Below are positions 49,682 to 57,729 of a DNA stretch of 64,000 nucleotides, in pieces. This DNA comes from Chromatiaceae bacterium (GTDB taxonomy: Bacteria; Pseudomonadota; Gammaproteobacteria; Chromatiales; Chromatiaceae), in NCBI GenBank assembly GCA_024235175.1, contig JACKMX010000005.1, positions 496,001-560,000 of the forward strand. The letters are read 5' to 3'. The notes below the pieces were generated by a model that did no database searches, was not told the origin of the DNA, and saw nothing but the letters and a program-made list of their open reading frames with translations. A program made the position numbers and the translations under genes. Numbering within the stretch: the stretch's first letter is position 1; each line of letters begins with the position of its first letter.

Positions 49682-50425
49682 ATGCAGAAAAATGCAGTTC
49701 AAAGGATTGCCGAACCAATAATCGGTGCATACGACGAAAAGTCACTCCCCGCTGAAGCTGTTCCCGATTATCTTGAAGAGAATTACTGGTGGGCCTATCT
49801 GCACCCAAAGAGCATGCGATTTTTTGAGCAGCAATGGGTGATCAACAGCATACTTTGGGGCAACTATGCGCGACTTCGGGACGCCACGCTGGATGAGATG
49901 GGCAGTCCCATATCCGGGCGTACACTGCAAGTTGCCTGCGTTTACGGAAACCTGACTCCTAAACTTGCTCGGAGGCATCGGGCGGACGCACGCCTCGATG
50001 TGGTCGATGTGGCGCCAATTCAACTGGAAAATCTTTCGCGTAAACTTAATGGAGACGGGAATAGAGTTTTTCTCGACCGCCAGGATGCCTCCAGCCTGGA
50101 TTTCAACGATGCATCATTTGATCAAGTGCTGATGTTTTTTCTACTGCATGAACTGCCTCGCGAAACCAGAATCTGTGCCGCAACTGAAGCTCTGCGGGTG
50201 CTCAAGCCTGGCGGCAAACTGATCTTAGTCGATTATCACCAACCCATTTGGCAACATCCCCACCGCTATCTGATGCCGCTGGTCTTCAAGACGCTCGAAC
50301 CGTTCGCGCTCGACTTATGGGGAACCGAATTAACGCATTGGATCAAGGCCGACAAACCGTTCGGATCGATCAAAAAGAAGATCTATTTCGGTGGCCTCTA
50401 CCAGAAGGTGGTGATAGAAAAGTAA
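49682..50425 (+). CDS. rquA: Rhodoquinone biosynthesis methyltransferase-like protein RquA
   Basis: Encodes 247 aa. RquA converts ubiquinone to rhodoquinone, a low-potential quinone used by fumarate reductases. The N-terminal block VPDYLEENYWWAYLHPKSM, then FFEQQWVINSILWGNYARLR, is the recognisable RquA signature. The SAM-fold motif I region is atypical (LQVACVYGNLTPKLARR) instead of the usual DxGxGxG, as in RquA proteins. Later FYHE-type pieces appear as MFFLLHELPRETRI and VLKPGGKLILVDYH. It stands divergently next to frdABCD, which would use the product. Confidence 0.9.
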   Translation: MQKNAVQRIAEPIIGAYDEKSLPAEAVPDYLEENYWWAYLHPKSMRFFEQQWVINSILWGNYARLRDATLDEMGSPISGRTLQVACVYGNLTPKLARRHRADARLDVVDVAPIQLENLSRKLNGDGNRVFLDRQDASSLDFNDASFDQVLMFFLLHELPRETRICAATEALRVLKPGGKLILVDYHQPIWQHPHRYLMPLVFKTLEPFALDLWGTELTHWIKADKPFGSIKKKIYFGGLYQKVVIEK

Positions 50426-50463
50426 TCGATGGGTTCCGCATTAGCGGGTTTTCTGTCTCTCCG

Positions 50464-50901
50464 TCAATAATACATGGCGTATGCCCTCCGTTCAAAAGCG
50501 CTGACAATGCTCTGAGCCGCTTCGGCAAGAACCACTTCAATCACCGGGCGTAGCAACAGTGAAGCGGTTGTACAGCGGAGCGAAAAATCCACATGGCAGG
50601 CATTTTCCGGCAAAGCTTTCAACAACCATTGAATTGCAAATTCATCGAACAGCGGATCCGTTGAGGTAATCTGGATTCGATCCGGACGCTGCATCCTGGT
50701 TTCGGTGCGGAAGGATTTTCTCAGAGGCCCAAGCTGCAGCGTCTGCTCGGTAAAATAGAGGTTCTCTTCCTTTTCGGAACGACTGATTCTGGCCGCATGC
50801 CATAAGGGCAAAAAATCCGGATACCTCTCAACATCGGCTACCAGATCGAATATCTGTTCCGGTGTAAACGGCAGCGTCCGTTTTTCACTATGGACCGCCA
50901 T
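50464..50901 (-). CDS. Coq10/RatA-family START-domain protein
   Basis: Encodes 145 aa. The polyketide-cyclase/START fold is shown by SEKRTLPFTPEQIFDLVADV and RYPDFLPLWHAARI, matching the Coq10/RatA family. Coq10 proteins bind ubiquinone and aid its delivery; bacterial RatA was described as a toxin blocking ribosome assembly. The usual ratB/smpB neighbours are missing and rquA is convergent 38 bases away, so a quinone-chaperone role is more attractive here, by inference. The C-terminal LAEAAQSIVSAFERRAYAMY is helical. Confidence 0.8.
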   Translation of the reverse strand: MAVHSEKRTLPFTPEQIFDLVADVERYPDFLPLWHAARISRSEKEENLYFTEQTLQLGPLRKSFRTETRMQRPDRIQITSTDPLFDEFAIQWLLKALPENACHVDFSLRCTTASLLLRPVIEVVLAEAAQSIVSAFERRAYAMYY

Positions 50902-50940
50902 CGTTGAGAATACCTGATCTCCTTCGGGAAACTGAATCGT

Positions 50941-50972
50941 TTTCCCATCCCGGACCTCGCCGGGATGGGAAA
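50941..50972 (-). terminator. Strong hairpin after aclA
   Basis: A 13-base perfect stem (TTTCCCATCCCGG / CCGGGATGGGAAA) with a six-base loop lies about 67-98 bases beyond the aclA stop and before the START-domain gene. No T-run follows in the acl direction, so it may act as a Rho-assisted terminator or 3'-end stabiliser. Confidence 0.6.
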
Positions 50973-51038
50973 GTTTAAAAAAACATCTGATTCCGGAACT
51001 GCATCAATCTCCTTTGGCGTGCGTCAAGTTCGGATATC

Positions 51039-53768
51039 TCAGCCCACATAACTGCACTTGCTTGCCGGCGTACGGGTATCCATATTCCGTCCTCTGTTGG
51101 TATGGTCGTCGATCTCCGCGGCGGTGCCAACCATTCTGCCAAAAAGAAATGTGGTGAAGGCTGCCGATTCCATCGTGTTCTCACTGATGCTCTTGTCCAT
51201 GTAAGGCCGCCAAAGCATCTTGAGCAGGATCACAGCGATCACCGCATCAATATTGACACAATAGACATTGCTGCTGACACCGGCGGTAAACAGCGCCTGC
51301 ACCAGCTCATGGTAGAAATCGAGGAAAACATTGTAGCTCCCCTGATTTTTCAACAGCTCGTTGACAAATACCTCACGCGGATCGTAGTTAACATCCTCCC
51401 CTTTAAACACAGGATGATTAATGCAGGGAATTTTGGCGTAGGAGATATCTCCTTCAGCCTTGGCCTTTTTCTTATAGACCATGTACTGTCTTGCATATGA
51501 GGCTGCCATCTCTTTCAGATTGAGACCATGCTCTGGATTTCCGGGGTCATCCAGGCCAGAATCCCTGAATCGATCCAACAGGAAGGCTATAGCCTCGAAT
51601 CCATTGCCTCCATGCGCATAACCGGTATGCGTGAGAAATCCGATATATCCTTTGTTGATCTGAACTCTTTCCGGCGCCTCCGGACCATCGGCACTCACCG
51701 CGCCTTTCGGACCCTGGGCGGAGATCGTACCCGGACCGTTACTGACTATCAGACCAAGCAGTATGGAGAATGCGAACAACTCACCTTTGCTCGGCCTGTT
51801 GCCTAACAGTGCCAGATGAGCAGTCTCGGAGAATGACCAGTCACTGATCAGCTCTTCGTTTTTGACTCCGCAGAAATGTTCATTGGTATGGTGTTCGGCG
51901 CTGGCTGCCGCACCGACCATCGTACTGAATATACGGAAGTGCCATGGCATATTCTTTATGGTCAGCACCGCGATGCGCTTGCGCAGCAGCTGTCTCCAAC
52001 CCAGATGGGTGGCAATAGCCGCCACCACTATCTGGGCGCGAACGCGCCCTCCAGTCTCTTTCGCCAATGCTTTGACAAATTCGACAAAAACCGATTTGGC
52101 ACCTCTGGACTTCAGCGCATCCAGCATGACATTGCCTTTGTTGCATTCCGCGTCCGACACCAGCAGATTGCGCGCATCACCGGCAATTGCCCGCTCCAGC
52201 TGAGCCGAAAAATCGAATTCGGTATCCTCCGGATCCTGTAGACCGCTCTTCTTAAACAGCTCCACCAATGCAGCAACAGCCAGACGGGCCGGTTCTGTCT
52301 GGTTCGGTCCCTGTAGTGCTATTGCGGCACACAACGATGTGTTGGGGCTATTCCCTGTAACGCGTGCTGCATCCGCCGCTGCCAACCCCAGGGTACCCTG
52401 CTGATTGACATAAGCATTCAAAGCGACATTGGCAAGAGCCCGTCCATTCTCACGCGGGTATACCCGAATCAGGCTCTTGACCAGGTTCTCTTCGAAAGCG
52501 TGAGTGGACGCATCCAGAACGCTGGTTCCATGCAGTTGCGTCACCTGTGTCTTGGGATCCATCATGGAGGCGCCTGAGGCATCTTTCATCGGTTGGCGCG
52601 GAAAGATCGCTCCAATCTGTTCACCAAGACCTTCTATCTGTTTGTCGTAGGGCGCAAGCGCCTTGACCAGCGGAGGATTCAGATGCTTGGGAATATCGAT
52701 ATTCTGTGTATTGCTGAACCAGCATTTTAGTGACAGATCGCCCTCTGGTTTGAAGTCGGGATTTGTCTCGTTCAGCTTCATAACCGCAGTCATTGCAGCG
52801 GGCAGGTGAGCGATATTTATCACTACTGCACCTTTCTTGCTGCAGACGGGATTCTCCGGTGTAAACAGAGAGTTCACACCGAACTTCTCCATGAACCACT
52901 TCTCCTTTGCCATCGCGTTGTCGCCACTGCCGGAGATGGCTCCCGCATGACCGCAGGCCCGGGTCAGTTTTGCCTTCCAGCGGCCGACGATACAGGCTAC
53001 AACCGGCTTTTCGAATACCAGATCCTTTTCGTAGTATCCACCGGGTTCAATGTACATCACCGCAGCTTTCGTTCGGTAGTCATTATGAAAGGCATGCGTG
53101 AATTCAGGTGCGGAATAGTGAATATAAACATCCTTACCCGAAGAGATCGAAACCGTGGTGCCCCACCCCGCCGTTGCCAGATAGACCGCGATCGTAGTGG
53201 TGAAATTGCCTGAATTGGAGAAAATAGCAATGGAACCGGGCCGCAGAGATTCTGCCGGTGCGTTGCCGCCCAACGCTCCACCGATACGTACCCGGTTGTG
53301 TGCATCCGCGATACCCAGGCAGTTTGCACCGAATATATCGACGCCATACATCTGGCCCAGCGAACGGATTATCCGCGCATCGTGGACCGGTACTTTTTCC
53401 GTAAGTATCACTATCTTTTTTAGATTCGGATTTATTCTCAGTGCTTCCAGTACACCGTCACGAACACCGGATGGCGGCAGATAGATCACGACCACATTAA
53501 ACTTGTGTCCGGCTTCCATAGCTTCCGCAATGTTGCCGTAAACCGGGATATTGCCTCTCGGTGTATTCATAACCGTACCGGACCGCCCAGGCGCGGTCCC
53601 GCATACGATATTACCGCCCGAGTACGTGTGGCTGACCGGGGTAACGGTTCGGCTTTCACCCCCGGTAATATTGAGTACACACACACGGTCCTGGCGGGTC
53701 GCCAACTCCGCCAGTGAGTCTATACCTACAAAATAGTATGGAAACGCTGCTACGCCTTGTTGATGCAT
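51039..53768 (-). CDS. aclA: ATP-citrate lyase alpha (large) subunit, type II
   Basis: Encodes 909 aa. ATP-citrate lyase cleaves citrate with ATP and CoA into acetyl-CoA and oxaloacetate, the key reaction of the rTCA cycle. The N-terminal CoA-binding and succinyl-CoA-synthetase-alpha-like part includes IYLPPSGVRDGVLEAL, AIFSNSGNFTTTIA and the phosphohistidine motif ACGHAGAISGSGDNA (H274). A linker at about 330-600 leads to a citrate-synthase/citryl-CoA-lyase-like C-terminus: AEHHTNEHFCG, LLGNRPSKGELF, FLTHTGYAHGGNGFEA. A purine-rich AAGGGG precedes the ATG. The layout is that of the type II enzyme known from tubeworm symbionts and Magnetococcus. Confidence 0.93.
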   Translation of the reverse strand: MHQQGVAAFPYYFVGIDSLAELATRQDRVCVLNITGGESRTVTPVSHTYSGGNIVCGTAPGRSGTVMNTPRGNIPVYGNIAEAMEAGHKFNVVVIYLPPSGVRDGVLEALRINPNLKKIVILTEKVPVHDARIIRSLGQMYGVDIFGANCLGIADAHNRVRIGGALGGNAPAESLRPGSIAIFSNSGNFTTTIAVYLATAGWGTTVSISSGKDVYIHYSAPEFTHAFHNDYRTKAAVMYIEPGGYYEKDLVFEKPVVACIVGRWKAKLTRACGHAGAISGSGDNAMAKEKWFMEKFGVNSLFTPENPVCSKKGAVVINIAHLPAAMTAVMKLNETNPDFKPEGDLSLKCWFSNTQNIDIPKHLNPPLVKALAPYDKQIEGLGEQIGAIFPRQPMKDASGASMMDPKTQVTQLHGTSVLDASTHAFEENLVKSLIRVYPRENGRALANVALNAYVNQQGTLGLAAADAARVTGNSPNTSLCAAIALQGPNQTEPARLAVAALVELFKKSGLQDPEDTEFDFSAQLERAIAGDARNLLVSDAECNKGNVMLDALKSRGAKSVFVEFVKALAKETGGRVRAQIVVAAIATHLGWRQLLRKRIAVLTIKNMPWHFRIFSTMVGAAASAEHHTNEHFCGVKNEELISDWSFSETAHLALLGNRPSKGELFAFSILLGLIVSNGPGTISAQGPKGAVSADGPEAPERVQINKGYIGFLTHTGYAHGGNGFEAIAFLLDRFRDSGLDDPGNPEHGLNLKEMAASYARQYMVYKKKAKAEGDISYAKIPCINHPVFKGEDVNYDPREVFVNELLKNQGSYNVFLDFYHELVQALFTAGVSSNVYCVNIDAVIAVILLKMLWRPYMDKSISENTMESAAFTTFLFGRMVGTAAEIDDHTNRGRNMDTRTPASKCSYVG

Positions 53769-53852
53769 CTTTAACCCCTTTTTCCCTGGCGCCGTTTTTT
53801 CGGCGGCCGCTAATCAGATTGGTTGTGCCGTTTGATGCTTCTGCGGCGATTT

Positions 53853-55124
53853 TTAACTTATACCCATTGCTCTGGCCACCATCGCGCGTCCCCCAGCCTT
53901 CATCCATTTATCCACTGCCTGGGCGAAGTTGACGACTTCGCTCATCGCAGAGTCGTAACCAAACATCTGATACGGCAGACCGAGACCATCAAGCGTGTCC
54001 CGCAGATAACCCATGCCCCTGATCAAATTGGGTCCTCCGCGGCCAACCACGACATAGAGCGGTTGAGGGCCTACATTGTGAAAGTGGTCGCGCAGCGCAT
54101 CGGCCATGGCCCTGAATGTTTCGTGAATATCTGTGTTATTGGCTTTTCCGCCGATGATGAAAAGGACGTTGGACTGTTCGAGCCAGTATTTGTAGACGAT
54201 TCGGGATATATCGTGCATCTTTTCATAGGGTGGGTTGCCACCGAAATCGGAGGAGATAGTGGCCGTATCACCCAACTGCTCGGTGACCAATGCATTGGCT
54301 CCCCCGCCGAAGGTCATCGCGGTAATGGTTCCCTGTGGGTTTATGACAAACACGTCCGACTGTCCCTGGTAGGTTCGCAATGCGTTTACCTCCTGTTCGA
54401 AATCGGAGTAACTGGAGGCATCCAGGTCGGAAGGCAGGCCAAGACGCTTCCAGTTTGGATCATCTCCGTCGAAGGCGCATTTGAAATCGCAGGCCAGCGG
54501 CAGCAAACGGCCCTTTTCCGCCGGCATCATACGGATAGGATTCAGTTCCAGCGTGGTCATTCCATAGTAGTGATAGAGCTCCCAGAGTTTGGGAAGATTT
54601 TGTACCAGCGGACTGACCAGCTCCTGGGGCGCATTGATCTTGCGCAATGCGTTGGATACCACGAATCCCTTGAGCCCGGTCAGTGGGTCGAATGGAATGC
54701 AGGCGAGCTTATCCTGCGGTAACTCTTCGATATTCACGCCACCATGATGGGTGATGGTGATGACCGGAGCGCGGTATTTTGTACTGTCGGTTATGGAAAA
54801 ATAGACTTCGTACTCAGCTGGAACGGCACCCTCGAAGGTGACACCCTCTGCCTTGGTGCGCACATTGTTATGCACATGTTCAGCAAAATAGAGTCGTTCC
54901 TTCTCTTTCATGGCAGTGGCCAGATTGTTCGCTCTACCCAGCAGTCCGGCCTTACCCTTTTTCCCAACCCCCCCCTTGAACATGGGTTTTACGAAGATCT
55001 CCCCCCAACGTCCGATCAGTTCCTTGATCTGATCGCCGCTCGCCTCAGGGCCGAGTACTTCGGATGTTGGATAGTCAACAAACTTGAGGAGTTTCGACCC
55101 CCAATACATACCTGTTATCTGCAT
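53853..55124 (-). CDS. aclB: ATP-citrate lyase beta (small, ATP-grasp) subunit, type II
   Basis: Encodes 423 aa. This ATP-grasp, succinyl-CoA-synthetase-beta-like subunit activates citrate with the alpha subunit. Visible pieces are GEIFVKPMFKGGVGKKGK (nucleotide binding), EYEVYFSITDSTKYRAPV, YYGMTTLELNPIRM (metal ligands) and GTITAMTFGGGANALVTE. It lies upstream of aclA, with an 84-base gap, on the same strand. The N-terminus MQITGMYWGSKLLKFVDYPT is typical of the type II beta subunit. Confidence 0.93.
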   Translation of the reverse strand: MQITGMYWGSKLLKFVDYPTSEVLGPEASGDQIKELIGRWGEIFVKPMFKGGVGKKGKAGLLGRANNLATAMKEKERLYFAEHVHNNVRTKAEGVTFEGAVPAEYEVYFSITDSTKYRAPVITITHHGGVNIEELPQDKLACIPFDPLTGLKGFVVSNALRKINAPQELVSPLVQNLPKLWELYHYYGMTTLELNPIRMMPAEKGRLLPLACDFKCAFDGDDPNWKRLGLPSDLDASSYSDFEQEVNALRTYQGQSDVFVINPQGTITAMTFGGGANALVTEQLGDTATISSDFGGNPPYEKMHDISRIVYKYWLEQSNVLFIIGGKANNTDIHETFRAMADALRDHFHNVGPQPLYVVVGRGGPNLIRGMGYLRDTLDGLGLPYQMFGYDSAMSEVVNFAQAVDKWMKAGGRAMVARAMGIS

Positions 55125-55316
55125 CGTTCCGCTGCTCCTTTAACAGTTGGTTATTTGGTTTTTAAACAGTGTGGCGGGTAGATGCTTATCCCCCCTCCCG
55201 ATTTTCTTCCTGTAATTATTATTGTCTTGTCTCTACGACGTTATTATTTTTGGAAATTTCAACAAAGTTTTAATTATAGGTCTCTTATATCATTTTGCAT
55301 GTGGTTTTTGTTTGCT

Positions 55317-55351
55317 GCAAGGCACCCACCAATTTACCATGGGTGCCTTGC
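55317..55351 (-). terminator. Perfect 11-bp hairpin just after icd
   Basis: GCAAGGCACCC and GGGTGCCTTGC flank a 13-base loop and begin seven bases after the icd stop on the minus strand. There is no T-run, so it could be a transcript-end stabiliser or a partial terminator before aclB. Confidence 0.55.
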
Positions 55352-55357
55352 CGCAAC

Positions 55358-57595
55358 TCAGCCTAAAGCATTCAACGCAGCATTTAATGTTGCGCTGGGG
55401 CGCATTGCATTCGCCACGACTTCCGGATCCGCATGGTAATACCCACCCAAATCGACTGCCCGGCCCTGGGCAGCATTCAACTCATCGACTATTTTTTCCT
55501 CGTTCTCACCCAGTGTCCGCGCCAGTCCGGTGAAGCGTTCCTGCAGATTTTTATCTTCGGTCTGCTCGGCCAACGCCTGTGCCCAGTAAAGTGTCAGATA
55601 GAAGTGGCTCCCCCGATTGTCCAATTCATTGACTTTCCTGGAAGGCGATTTGTTACTGTCCAGAAATTTACCGGTTGCCTGGTCCAGCGTTTTTGACAGA
55701 ATGAGCGCTTTTTTATTGCCCGAGCTGTTCGCCAGATGTTCCAGAGATGCTGCAAGTGCCAGAAACTCACCCAGAGAATCCCATCTTAAATGCCCCTCCT
55801 CCTTGAATTGCTGGACATGTTTAGGCGCAGATCCTCCCGCACCGGTCTCGAACAACCCGCCTCCACCCATCAGCGGCACAATTGAGAGCATTTTCGCGCT
55901 GGTACCCACCTCGAGAATCGGAAACAGATCGGTGAGATAGTCTCGCAACACGTTGCCGGTAACCGATATGGTATCTGCCCCCCCTGCGATGCGCTGCAAC
56001 GAAAAGCGGGTAGCCTCAACCGGCGACATGATTCGAATCTCAAGATCCTCTGTATCATGATCCCGCAGATAGCGTTTTACCTTTTTAATCAGCTGCGCAT
56101 CGTGCGCTCTGTTCTCGTCCAACCAGAAAACGGCAGCCGCTCCTGTTGCCTTCGCCCTGGTAACAGCCAGTTTGACCCAATCCTGAATCGGCAGGTCTTT
56201 CACCTGACACATGCGCCAGATGTCCCCCTCTTCCACTTTTTGTTCCAGCAATTTTTTACCGGAAGCGCCTACGACGCGGATAGCCCCGTCTCCAGGCGAT
56301 TTAAAAGTTTTGTCATGCGAACCGTACTCTTCCGCCTTCTGTGCCATCAATCCCACGTTGGAAACGCTGCCCATAGTGGCCGGATTGAATGCACCATTCT
56401 CCTTGCAGAACTTGATCACCTCCTGGTAAACCCCGGCATAACTGCTGTCGGGAATTACAAACAAGGTATCATGCAGATTGCCGTCAGGACCCCACATCTG
56501 TCCCGATGAACGGATTGCCGCCGGCATGGACGCATCGATAATCACGTCGCTGGGCACGTGCAGGTTGGTGATTCCCTTGTCCGAGTTTACCATCGCCATC
56601 TGCGGACGATCCGCATAGCAGGATTTGATATCCTCTTCGATCTTATCCCGCTGCTGCTGAGGCAGCGTGGCGATCCTTGCGTAAAGGTCTCCCAGTCCGT
56701 TATTGGGATCGACGCCCAACTCCTCGAAAACATCAGCATATTTTTTGAATACATCCCTGAAGAAAACTGATACGGCATGACCGAAAATGATGGGATCCGA
56801 GACCTTCATCATCGTGGCCTTCAGATGTATTGAGAAGAGAAGATTCTCCTTTTTTGCTCTCTTGATCTGTTCTTTAAGAAATTTTCGCAACGAACTCCGG
56901 CTCATCACGGTCGCGTCGATTATCTCGCCGTTGATCAGCGAAGTCTTCTCTTTCAGAACCTGGACTTTTCCTTTTTTATCGACAAACTCGATTCTTGCAT
57001 CCCCGGCACTCTCTTCGGTTATTACCGTAGATTTCTCATTCGAACAGAAATCCCCGCTGCTCATGTGCACCACACTGGACTTGGAATCCCTGCTCCATTT
57101 TCCCATCGAGTGTGGATTCTTTTTGGCGTAGTTCTTGACCGATGCCGGCGCCCTTCTGTCAGAGTTTCCCTCTCTCAGTACAGGATTGACTGCGCTTCCC
57201 TTGACCCTGTCGTAGCGCTCCCTGGCCTCTTTTTCAGCATCGGTTTTCGGCTCCTCCGGATAGTCTGGAAGATTGTAGCCCTGTGCCTGAAGTTCTTTGA
57301 TTGCTGCAACCAGCTGGGGGATTGATGCACTGATATTGGGTAGCTTGATAATATTGGCCTCCGGGGTCTTTGCCAGCAAACCCAGTTCGGCCAGGTCATC
57401 CGCCTGTCTTTGACTCTCCGTCAGCTGTTCCGGAAAGCTGGCGATAATTCTCCCGGCAAGAGAGATATCCCTGGTCTCCACGGCAACACCCGCTGCGTCG
57501 GTAAATACCTTTACAATCGGAAGAAAAGAAGCAGTTGCCAACGCGGGTGCTTCATCGGTTATCGTATATATGATTTTTGGTGTTTCAGCTGTCAT
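55358..57595 (-). CDS. icd: Isocitrate dehydrogenase (NADP-dependent), monomeric type
   Basis: Encodes 745 aa, the size of the monomeric IDH family, which is unrelated in length to the 416-aa dimeric enzyme. It interconverts isocitrate and 2-oxoglutarate; in rTCA it carboxylates 2-oxoglutarate with NADPH. Diagnostic segments include TITDEAPALATASFLPIVK, NPVLREGNSDRRAPASVKNY, MSSGDFCSNEKS, KATMMKVSDPIIFGH and PTLNAALNALG-like C-terminus (SATLNAALNALG). AGGGGAAC precedes the ATG. It lies 134 bases after acn on the same strand. Confidence 0.96.
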   Translation of the reverse strand: MTAETPKIIYTITDEAPALATASFLPIVKVFTDAAGVAVETRDISLAGRIIASFPEQLTESQRQADDLAELGLLAKTPEANIIKLPNISASIPQLVAAIKELQAQGYNLPDYPEEPKTDAEKEARERYDRVKGSAVNPVLREGNSDRRAPASVKNYAKKNPHSMGKWSRDSKSSVVHMSSGDFCSNEKSTVITEESAGDARIEFVDKKGKVQVLKEKTSLINGEIIDATVMSRSSLRKFLKEQIKRAKKENLLFSIHLKATMMKVSDPIIFGHAVSVFFRDVFKKYADVFEELGVDPNNGLGDLYARIATLPQQQRDKIEEDIKSCYADRPQMAMVNSDKGITNLHVPSDVIIDASMPAAIRSSGQMWGPDGNLHDTLFVIPDSSYAGVYQEVIKFCKENGAFNPATMGSVSNVGLMAQKAEEYGSHDKTFKSPGDGAIRVVGASGKKLLEQKVEEGDIWRMCQVKDLPIQDWVKLAVTRAKATGAAAVFWLDENRAHDAQLIKKVKRYLRDHDTEDLEIRIMSPVEATRFSLQRIAGGADTISVTGNVLRDYLTDLFPILEVGTSAKMLSIVPLMGGGGLFETGAGGSAPKHVQQFKEEGHLRWDSLGEFLALAASLEHLANSSGNKKALILSKTLDQATGKFLDSNKSPSRKVNELDNRGSHFYLTLYWAQALAEQTEDKNLQERFTGLARTLGENEEKIVDELNAAQGRAVDLGGYYHADPEVVANAMRPSATLNAALNALG

Positions 57596-57729
57596 TATGT
57601 TCCCCTGAAAAGATTATTAATCCGGACGCCGATAAATTCTGCCGGGTTGTTGCATGCAAAACCAGACTACCCTTGCGGGACTGCCCACTATACCGGAAAA
57701 AGAGATCGGTACTCCTGTTCTGTACCGGA

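Noticed and set aside
50902..50935. TPP riboswitch-like piece (ACCTGATCT)
   Set aside because: Only one short element is present and the rest of the riboswitch is absent.
53823..54722. 299-codon plus-strand open frame
   Set aside because: Antisense to aclB, with a composition expected of a reverse-frame shadow; no domain.
51039..55124. Succinyl-CoA synthetase
   Set aside because: The alpha-type protein is 909 aa and has a citrate-synthase-like C-terminus, so ATP-citrate lyase fits better.
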